A DNA stretch of 64,000 nucleotides from contig NZ_KB903359.1 of assembly GCF_000379665.1 (NCBI RefSeq), positions 659,475 to 723,474 on the forward strand. Reading direction: 5' to 3'. The DNA is from Butyricimonas synergistica DSM 23225. Lineage in GTDB: Bacteria > Bacteroidota > Bacteroidia > Bacteroidales > Marinifilaceae. Of the stretch, positions 1 through 9,328 are shown in pieces. The notes under the pieces are model-generated. The model was not told where the DNA came from. It was given only the letters and a program-made list of their open reading frames with translations, and searched no databases. Every line of letters begins with the position of its first letter. Position 1 is the first letter of the stretch. The position numbers were made by a program, and so were the translations under genes.

Positions 1-178
1 TTAAAAGAGAATAGGGAATTGATATCCGGGGCTTATCCCGACGGTAAATATAACAATAACAACCCGATGCCTCCACGTACAACACTTCCGAGTAGAAACA
101 CCTCTCCATACGTTCTCCCTGGCGTACAAAAAAACAATCTCCCACGAGACGTTGCGATTGATCATTCAATTTTTTCAT
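1..178 (-). CDS. LytTR-domain DNA-binding protein, N-terminal part (runs off left edge)
   Basis: An open frame of 59 codons starts at ATG 178-176 and is still open at base 1; an in-frame stop lies upstream at 193-191. The pattern of residues about 25-50 (SEVLYVEASGCYCYIYR) fits the start of a LytTR DNA-binding domain, in which the motif 'dI.yiEa...Y..I' is typical. There is no room for a receiver domain before it, so this would be a small stand-alone LytTR regulator rather than a full response regulator. It lies just past the capsule operon terminator on the same strand. The remainder is outside the window, so length and function cannot be judged. Confidence 0.55.
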   Translation of the reverse strand, partial: MKKLNDQSQRLVGDCFFVRQGERMERCFYSEVLYVEASGCYCYIYRRDKPRISIPYSLL

Positions 179-238
179 AACTTTCCAATTTTATATCTCG
201 CGAAATGACCTTTTCATGTACAGGGAAACAATACCCTT

Positions 239-280
239 AAAAACGACCAGAGGCTGTGTCAAAAAACACAGCCTCTGGTC
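239..280 (-). terminator. Rho-independent terminator of the capsule operon
   Basis: A perfect 14-bp stem (gaccagaggctgtg at 245-258 paired with 267-280) closes an 8-nt loop. Read on the minus strand it is followed by G and then five T residues (243-239). It lies about 100 bp past the stop of the last capsule gene, the right place to end the leftward operon. Confidence 0.85.
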
Positions 281-302
281 CAAATCACTAAATCGCCCAA
301 TT

Positions 303-346
303 GTGAATCATAAATTGGTAAATCTCTCGATCGTGAATCATAAATT
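303..346. repeat. Short direct repeat, 14 bp, period 30
   Basis: The sequence gtgaatcataaatt occurs at 303-316 and 333-346, between the operon terminator and the WecA-like gene. The 30-bp period gives two near copies of an AT-rich unit. No function is evident. Confidence 0.5.
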
Positions 347-377
347 TACAAATTTATCTCGATTTACTCTTTTCCTA

Positions 378-1436
378 CTACACATTCTTCAATGACTCTA
401 GATACTCCTCATGCAAGTGGTAATACGTCCTTTTGAACAACACATACGCCACCGCCAGCAGCAGAAGCACACCAATCAGATACATCCAGTGACACAGCGC
501 CGAATCTGGACACAAATAGATAAATCCCAAACTAACAATCAACTGTAAAAACATATAAATCAAACTAACCACCGGATGCGAAACCTTCAACTCATTCGCC
601 ATCAGCTGATACGCATGCTTGCGATGCGCCTGTCCCAAATTCTCGTGCAAAAGAATGCGATGACAGATAGTCAGGCATCCGTCCACACCATAGACCAGCA
701 GGAATATAAGCCAAGTAATATCCTTGGTTCTTACGATAAGCATGCCTATCGAGAAAAGAAGAATGAAAGCCATCCCGACACTACCAACGTCCCCAGCAAA
801 GCACTTCGCCTTACCACGAGGACGGAAATTGAAGAAAGCAAACACCATAACGCTCAGAAGCGCCACAACCAAGAACGAGTCGGCCATAAAACCGACCTTC
901 CGATTCATCAGCAGAAGAGGCAGAAGCACTGCAAAAGAGTATACTGCCGTGATACCATTAATACCATCCATGAAATTGTAAATGTTAGTTGCCCCCACGC
1001 AAACAACTAGGGCAACAACAACAAACAGACCATTCACCCAAAGATTGCCGTCAGTAAAAAGCCCCTCTTCCCTTGTCACCAGAAACAACTGCAAGATAAG
1101 TAACCCCATCGCTATAAATTGAACCACAAGACGCAAAGTATCAGGCAGCGAACGGATGTCATCGACAAAAGAAATACCTGCGGCCAGTAATACGGCCAAC
1201 AGGAACCACGGATAAACCTGGTGCAACTCTCCGAAACCACCGCACAAAGCGACAACAGCCCACACCAATATCCCCATTAAGAAGATGATTCCCCCACCTC
1301 GCAACACAATCGTCAAGTGGCTCGACCGCTCATTCGGTCTGTCAATGATATTAAACCTGTCGGCAATCCTGAAATATGCCAATTCCAACAAAAGCAAAAT
1401 CACAAAGATGATTCCATAAGTAATACCAATATTCAT
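378..1436 (-). CDS. WecA/MraY-family undecaprenyl-phosphate sugar-1-phosphate transferase
   Basis: Integral membrane enzyme expected to start the capsule repeat unit by moving a HexNAc-1-phosphate from a UDP-sugar to undecaprenyl phosphate. About ten hydrophobic segments are visible. Family motifs are present: S-H with R-G-G-G at about 39-49, the D-D pair at 92-93, N-x-x-N-F-M-D-G-x-N-G at 151-161, C-F-x-G-D at 212-216, and a cytosolic H-R-K-H at 271-274. The ATG at 1436 is chosen over an upstream GTG at 1478, which would add 14 polar residues before the first membrane span. It is the last gene of the locus, a common place for the initiating transferase in Bacteroidales capsule clusters. Exact sugar unknown; with WbuB upstream, GlcNAc or a derivative is likely. 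Confidence 0.88.
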   Translation of the reverse strand: MNIGITYGIIFVILLLLELAYFRIADRFNIIDRPNERSSHLTIVLRGGGIIFLMGILVWAVVALCGGFGELHQVYPWFLLAVLLAAGISFVDDIRSLPDTLRLVVQFIAMGLLILQLFLVTREEGLFTDGNLWVNGLFVVVALVVCVGATNIYNFMDGINGITAVYSFAVLLPLLLMNRKVGFMADSFLVVALLSVMVFAFFNFRPRGKAKCFAGDVGSVGMAFILLFSIGMLIVRTKDITWLIFLLVYGVDGCLTICHRILLHENLGQAHRKHAYQLMANELKVSHPVVSLIYMFLQLIVSLGFIYLCPDSALCHWMYLIGVLLLLAVAYVLFKRTYYHLHEEYLESLKNV

Positions 1437-1487
1437 ATATCTAAGTTTTTTTACTAAAAACAACCACTCTTTATACACAAATAAAAA

Positions 1488-2699
1488 TCAAAAACCCATA
1501 ATCTCATCAAGCTTCCTGAGACACTTCTCCTTCTCGAAATACTCATTATAAAATTTCAGTCCATTAGCTCCCTTCTCAACCAGAAACTCTTTCTCTGTTG
1601 ACGAAAGCTCAATCACAAGCTTTGCCAACCCCTCTGCATCTCCAGCTTTTACAATCCATCCGCATTCGGTTTGTTTTACAACCTCACCACCTTCACCATT
1701 CAAACACGCAATGATAGGTTTGCTGCTTGCCATATAACTGCTTATCTTGGCAGGAGCATACAGGTTGAACAGGGGCAAGTCCGTAAGCGAAACCAGCATC
1801 ACATCAGCCTTCTCGAAAAACAAGGGCATTGTTTCAGAAGGGAATCTACCCAAAGTATGAACAGTATCCTCCAATCCATTCGCCTTCACGAAGTTCTGCA
1901 CCCATTCCAACTTACGACCATCACCCACTATCACCCAATGAATGTCCTTGTGCTCCTTGGTCAGCAATGCAGCCTGCATGTTACACTCCATACCATGAGC
2001 CTCACCTACAGCACCGGCAAACATCACCACAAATCCTTCTGGCAGCTCTGGCATCTTGAAATCGGTCGGTGGATTTGTCGTACCATCGCTCCACTGCGGA
2101 TAATAGATAATCTTATCCCTATAGTTGCCATACTTCAGAATGCTTTGGTCAAAACTCTTAGAACTCGTCAGTATTTTGTCCGAATGCTTATACTCTTTCT
2201 TTACAAACCAATCAAAGAATCCCAATACATACTTGTTGTTAATACCACTCACTGCAGTCAGACTTTTTGGCCACAAATCCAGCACCCAAGTATAGAGCGG
2301 CACCATCCTTAGCTTCTTATACAGGATAGCAGGAGCCGACATCATCACAGGCGATAGCTGTTGACAAAAAACAATGTCGTACTTATGGCAGATGGCATTC
2401 CCAAGCATATAGATACAGCCCACCACGAAATAACTGAAATAGTTCAGCATCAACATAATCTTGTTATCCTCACCACGAGGGAAAATAGGCAGATGCGTCA
2501 CTTTAACACCTCGAATCACCTCACGACGTTTCTTAAATATTCCATATCCAGGGAAAAACTTACCCGCAGGATAATTAGGTGTACCAGTCACCACATGCAC
2601 CTCATGCCCTTTCTCGGCAAAATGAAACGCCACATCATTGCCCCTAAATGTCTCTGGATAGAAGTACTGGCACACGAATAGTATTTTTTTATTTTTCAT
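1488..2699 (-). CDS. GT4 glycosyltransferase, WbuB-like (putative L-FucNAc transferase)
   Basis: 403 residues with a GT-B fold. The N-terminus (KKILFVCQYFYPE, then H-V-V-T-G-x-P-N-Y-P) is characteristic of the WbuB/WcaI branch of GT4. The C-terminal half carries the nucleotide-sugar region (VMFAGAVGEAHG, then the acidic ADVMLVSLTDLP and PAKISSYMA). WbuB enzymes transfer L-FucNAc as second sugar in O-antigens whose loci contain fnlABC; this locus also encodes that pathway (18.5-22.6 kb), which supports the assignment. ATG 2699 overlaps, as ATGA, the stop of a decayed upstream frame, so the gene was once translationally coupled to a now-lost neighbour. The acceptor is inferred. Confidence 0.82.
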   Translation of the reverse strand: MKNKKILFVCQYFYPETFRGNDVAFHFAEKGHEVHVVTGTPNYPAGKFFPGYGIFKKRREVIRGVKVTHLPIFPRGEDNKIMLMLNYFSYFVVGCIYMLGNAICHKYDIVFCQQLSPVMMSAPAILYKKLRMVPLYTWVLDLWPKSLTAVSGINNKYVLGFFDWFVKKEYKHSDKILTSSKSFDQSILKYGNYRDKIIYYPQWSDGTTNPPTDFKMPELPEGFVVMFAGAVGEAHGMECNMQAALLTKEHKDIHWVIVGDGRKLEWVQNFVKANGLEDTVHTLGRFPSETMPLFFEKADVMLVSLTDLPLFNLYAPAKISSYMASSKPIIACLNGEGGEVVKQTECGWIVKAGDAEGLAKLVIELSSTEKEFLVEKGANGLKFYNEYFEKEKCLRKLDEIMGF

Positions 2700-2806
2700 A
2701 ATTTTGAAATATAATCATACGCCTGACGAAGACGAAGATTCACTTTCGCCTGAGTAGTAAGGAAATCGAAGAATTCTTTGTTTCTAAGTCTCTTTTTACC
2801 GCTCGT
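2696..2806 (-). pseudogene. 3' tail of a lost capsule gene (36 codons)
   Basis: A 36-codon open tail ends in TGA at 2698-2696 and overlaps the ATG of the WbuB-like gene as ATGA, the coupling used between most genes here. Its end (RLRNKEFFDFLTTQ then AKVNLRLRQAYDYISKL) looks like coding sequence, but two stops lie immediately upstream (2812-2807) and no start precedes it. It is best read as the C-terminal remnant of a gene whose body was deleted. The family cannot be recognised from so short a piece. Confidence 0.55.
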
Positions 2807-3212
2807 TTATCAGACTTTCGGTAAATACTCAATTTAGGGATATCTTAAAAGTGCCTTAAATGGAGATGACATACGACAGCCATCTCTACTCCTTATGTTA
2901 CCACCGAAGTGGAGCAGGCTGTTTTAGTTTTCTGATTATTCTCTTGACGATATTATTATTCTTTCTCTCTATGATACAACTAGGCACTTGGGTGTATCAC
3001 TTGAATATAAGACGGAATAGCCACTAACTAACATAGCATTACAGGTGTTTGTTCTGTTGATCAAGTTTCGTTTTTTCTTGGGTGAAGATGAGGTGGTTTC
3101 TGGAGCTAACATGTCAACAGACTGCATTTTCAGACTATATTTCCACCTGTATACGTACAGTAGGTGAAGAGAGCTCTGAAATCTCCTCGTGAGAGAAGGA
3201 AACAACTCTGTA
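2807..3212. other. Decayed non-coding stretch inside the capsule operon
   Basis: About 400 bp without a convincing gene between the Wzy-side transferase and the gene tail described at 2696-2806. There is an open minus frame of 78 codons (2969-3205) and an open plus frame of about 47 codons (roughly 3030-3170), neither resembling a family I recognise. No clear terminal inverted repeats were found. A degraded insertion element or deletion scar is the most likely content. Confidence 0.4.
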
Positions 3213-4388
3213 TTACTCTGCTACCGGATGACTATCATCTGAAAACGTCACATTTTGTTTTTTTATATCATATACTTGTTTCAGTGTTTTCTCAATATCG
3301 AAATTATTTTCCGAAACGAAAATTACTGGAATATCAAATCCTTGATACTCATAAGCTAAAGTTGATTCATACGAAATAACACAATCAACTTTTGGAAATA
3401 TTGATTCCGTAATAAATTCAAATTTAAATTTGTTTTGTAAATCAACGTACAAACTAATATCTTTTATTAGAGGATGCTTTTTTACGAAAAGATACAGTGA
3501 AGAATCAGGAACTATTCTCTCAATTATGGATCTTTCAACATTAAAAAATAAAGGTCCTGTTACCAACAATATTTTGAATTCTGATTTTTCAAAAGTTGTC
3601 AATTGAATTGTAGGTTTCAAAAATAAAAGTTTTGGACTACAATCAAGCAAAAATTTGAAAGATGACAGATAAGAACTTTTGTTAATAGAATAAAAAACAT
3701 CAACATTCTTCAACCTATTAAATGTATTAGGATATGCAATGTCAACACCATGTTGAATTAATACTCGGGTATTCACATTTAGGCTGTCAAATAATAAAGC
3801 CCATCGATCACTTTGGTTAGAAAAAAAGATTTTAGCGCTAGGAGGTAATTCATTCAAGCAATATCCAACCTCTAAATACTCAAACAATTTATGAAGTGGA
3901 GTCAACGTTTTTTTTCCAAAAATAACTTTGATACAACCGCACAGTGCATCTATAATAATATACCTATAATTGTGTCTTCGATACATAGACCTTATATCTA
4001 TATATTTAATATTTTCATCAGGTAAATCATTTACCGATAAATTAGGACCAATTATCCACACACCATTTTTATAGTCAATATCACTACATCTAATCCTAGA
4101 AGACAGCAAATATGTGAATAGCAAAAAAATATTATCATATCTATTTTCATTTACCTGAGATTTACAAGTAAACAGACTATATATATATTTTCCCAAAAAA
4201 AGTATAATACAACAAAGAGCATAACCGGTCATAATAACCGGGGTCAATACTTTAATAGTCTTGACCAACATCTTTTTTCTTATTCCCAGCAATGAACAAA
4301 AATAATATGTGTAATCGTAACCTATTGCCTCAATATTTAAAACAATATTCTCGACTGATTTAAAATAGCAATTTAAAAAAGCGCTCAT
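3213..4388 (-). CDS. Probable GT-B-type capsule glycosyltransferase (polysialyl/CDP-glycerol transferase-like fold)
   Basis: 391 residues, AT-rich, of no firmly recognised family. One hydrophobic stretch lies near residues 48-70. The C-terminal half has marks of GT-B glycan or polyol-phosphate transferases: VLIQHGVDIAYP, then FVKKHPLIKD (the H-P step seen in poly-sialyl and poly-glycerolphosphate transferases) and VDCVISYESTLAYEY. ATG 4388 overlaps the stop of the Wzy gene (ATGA). The stop falls at the edge of the decayed 2.8-3.2 kb stretch, so the last residues may be foreign and the protein slightly truncated. A sugar transferase for this repeat unit is the best guess. Confidence 0.55.
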   Translation of the reverse strand: MSAFLNCYFKSVENIVLNIEAIGYDYTYYFCSLLGIRKKMLVKTIKVLTPVIMTGYALCCIILFLGKYIYSLFTCKSQVNENRYDNIFLLFTYLLSSRIRCSDIDYKNGVWIIGPNLSVNDLPDENIKYIDIRSMYRRHNYRYIIIDALCGCIKVIFGKKTLTPLHKLFEYLEVGYCLNELPPSAKIFFSNQSDRWALLFDSLNVNTRVLIQHGVDIAYPNTFNRLKNVDVFYSINKSSYLSSFKFLLDCSPKLLFLKPTIQLTTFEKSEFKILLVTGPLFFNVERSIIERIVPDSSLYLFVKKHPLIKDISLYVDLQNKFKFEFITESIFPKVDCVISYESTLAYEYQGFDIPVIFVSENNFDIEKTLKQVYDIKKQNVTFSDDSHPVAE

Positions 4389-5788
4389 ACTCTTCTAGTA
4401 AAAAACAATTTATAACTATACAAAATAACCATTACAACTATTGTAAACTTAATCATATAATAAATACTAGGCAGCAAAGAACCTCTTGGAGAAAGAAGAA
4501 TGAGCGTAAAAAACTCAAACAAAAAGATCAAAGACAAATGAGACTTAAACATTCTATTTTCTACTAAATATATAAAGTATACTAGCATAAACGCTCCTAA
4601 AATAACACCGAATATACCAAATTCATACATTTCAGCCACAAAATTAGTACCTAAAGATGCACCCTGTAAATAATAGTCTGGATTCAAATAATACATAAGT
4701 TGATGTCCCAAACTTGATCTAACCTGCAAAGTTTCGTACGACTGTCCTGTAGCACCTAATAGACCTCCAATTAATTGGTCTAAAAAATAGGGATAATTAT
4801 GTGGAATAGATGCACCATTATAAGTAAAGTATAATGCTAATATATTGAAACTTTGCGATTGCTGGAATAAAAATGTTGTGACAAGAAATATGAAAGAAAA
4901 AGACTCTACCTCATCACCAACCCTCGTGTAGGCAAGAATCTGAAAAATCAAAACTAGGGATATAGCTAAAACAACAAGCCTTTTAAAATTAGGACGATAG
5001 TCATAAACTCTATTGCGATACCATAGTATAAATAGAATTAATGCTGCAATATCTCCACGTTCACCCATTATTAATATCGGGATTTGAGCAACGAAATAGA
5101 GAAGAGCATATTTCAAAAATTGTTTCTTTTCGGGCAATGACGCTATGATTAGAAAAAAGCCTGCTTGAAAAACTAAATTACCTAATCTTACAAAAAGAGG
5201 AACACCCAAAGCTTCATTTGATCCCAACTGATATAACAACATTCTATTCTGAAACACAAGAGTTAGTTGTAAATAAGAATAATATATTGCAAAAGGAAGC
5301 ATCAAAAACATTGCGATTCTACCTGCTTTGAAATATGTTTCTTCTTTTCCAAGCTTATACAAACCATGATTATTTAATGTTTTTTTTTCTTTACTTATTT
5401 CAATAAAAAATATATGACTAAATCCTAAATATACACAGTAAATAAGTAATATTTTCTGTATGATTTCCTCTTTAAAAACGACAGATGCCCATGGGGAAGA
5501 GTAATCTCTAAAATCATAATCTGACGAAACAGCTGACGCCAGCAAACCACCTAACGTGAAGAGGAATATCGTAACATGTAATAAAGAATACAAATGTAGT
5601 GGACCCACTTTTTTTAAGATATTTAGATACGATAATGTAAATATCAGTATTATTTGAAACTCATAGATCGTTGTTACACATCTCCCTGTAGAGAAAGCAG
5701 AAGATAAGAACTCTATCAGAGCTACCAATGTTAAGAAAAGAATGCAATAATACTTTCCCGAGCGATATAAAACATTATTTTTATTCAT
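4385..5788 (-). CDS. wzy: Wzy-type O-antigen/capsule repeat-unit polymerase
   Basis: 467 residues, very hydrophobic, with about 11-12 predicted membrane spans and a large central loop, as in Wzy polymerases that join lipid-linked repeats at the periplasmic face. The segment with GERGDIAALILF near residues 241-252 resembles the conserved region of the oligosaccharide repeat unit polymerase family. Wzy proteins share little sequence, so the call rests on topology and on its place directly after Wzx (ATGA overlap at 5788-5785). AT-rich compared with the sugar genes upstream, usual for strain-specific capsule genes. Confidence 0.75.
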   Translation of the reverse strand: MNKNNVLYRSGKYYCILFLTLVALIEFLSSAFSTGRCVTTIYEFQIILIFTLSYLNILKKVGPLHLYSLLHVTIFLFTLGGLLASAVSSDYDFRDYSSPWASVVFKEEIIQKILLIYCVYLGFSHIFFIEISKEKKTLNNHGLYKLGKEETYFKAGRIAMFLMLPFAIYYSYLQLTLVFQNRMLLYQLGSNEALGVPLFVRLGNLVFQAGFFLIIASLPEKKQFLKYALLYFVAQIPILIMGERGDIAALILFILWYRNRVYDYRPNFKRLVVLAISLVLIFQILAYTRVGDEVESFSFIFLVTTFLFQQSQSFNILALYFTYNGASIPHNYPYFLDQLIGGLLGATGQSYETLQVRSSLGHQLMYYLNPDYYLQGASLGTNFVAEMYEFGIFGVILGAFMLVYFIYLVENRMFKSHLSLIFLFEFFTLILLSPRGSLLPSIYYMIKFTIVVMVILYSYKLFFTRRV

Positions 5789-7041
5789 TTGATTTTCTTG
5801 AATAATTTTCTTGCAGTATATACTCTATACAAAAACTCCGTAAAATACGAAATCAATGCTAAATATATAAAAGAATAAATGCTATTTAAGGAGTTTGTAA
5901 AGAATAAAAAAATTAGGGAAAACACGTAAGCAATGGTTGTTATGACTATACTATATAAGACATATTTATTAAAACCAAATGCCACAAATAAATTGGAAGA
6001 TATCATACTGCTGACAGACAGCATTATTGGAGCAAAGAGAAAAAGTCTTAAAGGAACTAAATCTATGCTTTCGTGTAGAAAGAAGAATGAAATCTTATCG
6101 AGAAATATATTTACAAGAATAACCAATACAATAGCAATAAGACATGATAAATAGATAGCCGTTTTTAGTTTTTTTGTATTTCTATTTTTTGCAAATCTTG
6201 GAAATAACACCGTGCTAATGATTGTAAGAGGCTTCGAAACCAAGCTATTTAATTTTAGACCTAAATCATACGACACAACATTTTCCATACCAGCACAACT
6301 TCCAACAAGCATATAGTTAAACTTGTCTTTAATTGTACAGATAAGTTCTGTCGCAAATATAGCAGAAGAATCTTTGACATAATTCATCATAGTGCCAAAA
6401 GATGGTAGAAAAAAATTAATTTCATATTTACAAAATACGATATAAAGCGATATAAGTCCTCCTATCGAGTATCCGATCGTATATAAAATGGGGACAAATA
6501 AATAATCTGTTTGCGACTTCACAGCAAAGAAAACAAAAGAGATGAATATTATTTTGGTTGTTATACTAATAGCTGTAATTACTCCCATCTTTTCAATACC
6601 CTGAAAAAAGTACTGTGGAAATAGCAAATCATTCAGAGTCAACCCATAAGTCAGTGTAAACAACATAAAATACTCCCTAAAGTTTGGAATCAGAGCAATA
6701 ATCGCAATGTATATTACAAAGCAAATTATAAACAATACTCCTCTTACACAAAGCACTGAGCACACTATTTCTGAAAGCATGTTTTTATCAGATCTGTTAA
6801 TCGAAACATGTTTTGCACACACACTATTGGAACCAAAATCAATAATAAGTGTAGCATAACTTGCTAACATTTGTGCTGTTAAAACTACCCCGTACAGTTC
6901 CTTGCCTAATACCCTCACTAAGTAGGGGTATGTTATTAGAGGAGCTAACAGCACAAATACTTGAAGTATTGTAATGTATGAAAAGTTAGCAAGAAGATCG
7001 TTATGTTTCTTAATAAAAGATACAATTGGTTTGCAGTTCAT
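5785..7041 (-). CDS. wzx: Wzx-type polysaccharide flippase
   Basis: 418 residues with about 12 to 14 hydrophobic segments, of the polysaccharide transport (MOP) superfamily. It would move undecaprenyl-linked repeat units across the inner membrane. The N-terminal region (FSYITILQVFVLLAPLITYP, then LVRVLGKELYGVVLTAQML) is typical: a polar Y-P-Y-L-x-R-V-L-G turn follows the first span. ATG 7041 lies 2 nt after the stop of the upstream transferase; a GTG three codons earlier would overlap that gene and is less likely. The downstream Wzy overlaps by 4 nt. Confidence 0.88.
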   Translation of the reverse strand: MNCKPIVSFIKKHNDLLANFSYITILQVFVLLAPLITYPYLVRVLGKELYGVVLTAQMLASYATLIIDFGSNSVCAKHVSINRSDKNMLSEIVCSVLCVRGVLFIICFVIYIAIIALIPNFREYFMLFTLTYGLTLNDLLFPQYFFQGIEKMGVITAISITTKIIFISFVFFAVKSQTDYLFVPILYTIGYSIGGLISLYIVFCKYEINFFLPSFGTMMNYVKDSSAIFATELICTIKDKFNYMLVGSCAGMENVVSYDLGLKLNSLVSKPLTIISTVLFPRFAKNRNTKKLKTAIYLSCLIAIVLVILVNIFLDKISFFFLHESIDLVPLRLFLFAPIMLSVSSMISSNLFVAFGFNKYVLYSIVITTIAYVFSLIFLFFTNSLNSIYSFIYLALISYFTEFLYRVYTARKLFKKIK

Positions 7042-7043
7042 TA

Positions 7044-8252
7044 CTACCACAATCTATTTAACATGTCAACATAATTTTGTCTCATTCGAAGGAATGTGTA
7101 TTGAGCTTCAAATTTTTTTCTCGAATTTCTACCCATTTCGTCCCAATCATGTTTTTCCATATCCTTTAGAATATCAACCAGCTTATCTATGTCATGCTCA
7201 ACAAGGAAGCCGTTAACGCCCTCATCAATTAATTCAGGTATACCAGAAACATTAGTAGCTATAATTGCCATACTACTACGTAAAGCCTCTAAAAGCGCTA
7301 TCGGTAACCCCTCTATTGCTGACATCAAAACAAAAATATTGGCTTTCGCTAGATATTTATATACCTCTGTGTTTGGCACAGAGCCCTCGAAAGTTACATT
7401 ATTCTGTAATCCATAATCAGCAACTCTGTTCTCTAAAACAATTTTTTCAGGTCCGTCGCCGATTAAATAAAGATGCATATTGCCCAATATATGTCTGGGA
7501 AGTTTATGCATAGCTTCAATAATCATCCATTGCCCCTTCCTTCCATTTATTCCACCAGCGCATGCCAATCTGTATTTGGGTGTAGAGTTTTCTTTCCTTA
7601 TAGCACGAGACTCATTTAAAACTTCAATAGATAAATCATCAATACCGTTGATAACTTGATGTGTACGACCTTTAATCTGCGGATATTGCATGATAAGGTT
7701 TTTTTCCTCAATTTTTGCTATGCATGCATTCATATCTATATGATCCATCACGTATTTCTCTCGTTGCTGTACGGTTTTCTCAATACTAGTACCTTTTGCT
7801 TTTGAAAAATACGTAAATAGCATTCGATTAACAAAACCGTCAGAATGTGTAAATTGAATTATTTTTACACCGTCCTTTTTATAATGCATAAAATACTCAT
7901 AACTATCAAAAGTTGAATGAAATACAATCGCATCGGGGTGTCTATCTAAAGACATATAATAGTCAAGTAAGCGATGCGTTTCAGTGTAGAATAGCTCAAT
8001 TCTATATTTTGCATATAAATATGAATTCTGGGCGAACCACCTTGCTATTTTAAGTATAGTTTTAACTAAATGACTCTTTTTCTTTTTAACTCTTGCAATT
8101 GCCTGAGTAGGAAGACTGCTTTTCGTATAAACGGTAATCTTGTACCCCTCTCCTTCAAAAAAAGACGAATCTCTTATTATTCTCTTTATAGTTTGTACAG
8201 GTCCAATAATAGAATCCAAAGATTCCGAGTAAATAACATCTATTTGCTTCAT
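7044..8252 (-). CDS. GT4-family glycosyltransferase
   Basis: 402 residues. The C-terminal Rossmann domain has the GT4 hallmarks: GGINGRKGQWMIIEAM (first G-rich loop), LYLIGDGPEK, VTFEGSVPNTEVYKYLAKANIFVLMS, and the E-x7-E region EGLPIALLEALRSSMAIIAT near 312-331. This transferase would add one sugar of the capsule repeat in the cytoplasm. ATG 8252 follows the guanylyltransferase stop by about 20 bp. Donor sugar unknown; with legionaminate, FucNAc and uronic acid precursors made in the locus, it probably uses a UDP-uronic acid or UDP-HexNAc. Confidence 0.85.
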   Translation of the reverse strand: MKQIDVIYSESLDSIIGPVQTIKRIIRDSSFFEGEGYKITVYTKSSLPTQAIARVKKKKSHLVKTILKIARWFAQNSYLYAKYRIELFYTETHRLLDYYMSLDRHPDAIVFHSTFDSYEYFMHYKKDGVKIIQFTHSDGFVNRMLFTYFSKAKGTSIEKTVQQREKYVMDHIDMNACIAKIEEKNLIMQYPQIKGRTHQVINGIDDLSIEVLNESRAIRKENSTPKYRLACAGGINGRKGQWMIIEAMHKLPRHILGNMHLYLIGDGPEKIVLENRVADYGLQNNVTFEGSVPNTEVYKYLAKANIFVLMSAIEGLPIALLEALRSSMAIIATNVSGIPELIDEGVNGFLVEHDIDKLVDILKDMEKHDWDEMGRNSRKKFEAQYTFLRMRQNYVDMLNRLW

Positions 8253-8274
8253 AATGTAATGTTTTGATACTCTC

Positions 8275-9315
8275 TCATTTCAAATGTTTCACTAATATTC
8301 TTGCTTTCTCAAGGTCGGCATACTGACCGATGTCAATCCATGTGCCGTTGAGCGGATAACGGATGACACGCTCTCCTTGAGCGATGAGTTTCTCTATGAG
8401 ATCGGTTGCATTAAAGACCTCGTCCTTCGGGATGAGATCGAGGGCGTCGCACTTGATGAGGTAGATGCCTCCATTGGCGTAATAGTTGTACTTAGGTTTT
8501 TCAAGCAAGCCCTTAATATTGCGACCATCCAAGTCGAGAATGCCAAATGGGATGCTGACGTTATATGGAATGGCGGCCACACTCATCATGGCATCATGCT
8601 CCTTAAAATGAAGGTAGAAGTCTTCGAAGTCGATATTGGTGAAGAGGTCTGAATTCATTAGGAGGATGGTGTCGTTGTAGAACTCCTTAACGAACAGGAT
8701 GCTACCGATAGTACCCAAGAACTTGGGTTCTTCAACAGTTTCCACCTTAATACCATTACGAAGGATGGCAAAATGCTCTTGGAGCTGCTCCTTCAGGTAA
8801 TTGACCGTTACGTTTATGTGCTTCACACCAAACTCTATCAGACGATCAATGTTATAATCAATGATGCACTTATCTCCCACTTTCACCAATGGCTTTGGAA
8901 TCTTCTCTGTAAGTGGACGAAGGCGCTCCCCTTTACCACCTGCCATCAAGACTGCATCAATAGGGAGATGTGACTTAAAATTAACAAGGTCGTAGATTTC
9001 CCGAATATGATGGTCTTTATCAAGCACAGGAACTCTACGTAAACCTTTATCACGTAAACTTCTGAGAAACCGAACATTATCTATCCATTCACTTTCAATA
9101 TATGTACAATTTTTATGTGCAGCTTCAATTACTTTATCATAAAGATTTCCTCCCTTAACTAGGTACCTGCGGATGTCTCCATCAGTTAGAGAACCTATAA
9201 GACGTGCATCTTGATCAACTACAAAAAGAGTCAACATATTGTCGGTAGACAATTTATCGAGCAAAGATAATGCCTCCAAAATAGTCTTTTCTTGCTTAAT
9301 CGTATTTACCATCAT
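8275..9315 (-). CDS. ptmE: PtmE-like glucosamine-1-phosphate guanylyltransferase (CBS pair + nucleotidyltransferase)
   Basis: Counted from an in-frame ATG at 9369, two CBS domains lie at about residues 20-130 and a sugar nucleotidyltransferase follows with LMAGGKGERLRPLTEKIPKP at 141-160. This order is that of Campylobacter PtmE, which makes GDP-GlcN from GlcN-1-P, the first committed step toward GDP-linked legionaminate precursors. I prefer the paired ATGs at 9315/9312. The extra 18 hydrophobic residues encoded from 9369 are atypical for a soluble enzyme, and their DNA forms a palindrome plus T-run resembling a terminator. It follows the amidotransferase gene. Confidence 0.78.
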   Translation of the reverse strand: MMVNTIKQEKTILEALSLLDKLSTDNMLTLFVVDQDARLIGSLTDGDIRRYLVKGGNLYDKVIEAAHKNCTYIESEWIDNVRFLRSLRDKGLRRVPVLDKDHHIREIYDLVNFKSHLPIDAVLMAGGKGERLRPLTEKIPKPLVKVGDKCIIDYNIDRLIEFGVKHINVTVNYLKEQLQEHFAILRNGIKVETVEEPKFLGTIGSILFVKEFYNDTILLMNSDLFTNIDFEDFYLHFKEHDAMMSVAAIPYNVSIPFGILDLDGRNIKGLLEKPKYNYYANGGIYLIKCDALDLIPKDEVFNATDLIEKLIAQGERVIRYPLNGTWIDIGQYADLEKARILVKHLK

Positions 9316-9328
9316 AAACTTGATAATC

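Noticed and set aside
245-280. Perfect inverted repeat as a second invertible or attachment site
   Set aside because: Only 8 nt lie between the arms and a T-run follows on the operon strand; terminator explains it fully.
2969-3205. 78-codon frame as a transposase fragment
   Set aside because: No DDE or other transposase motif and no terminal repeats could be seen, so it is left as undefined decayed DNA.
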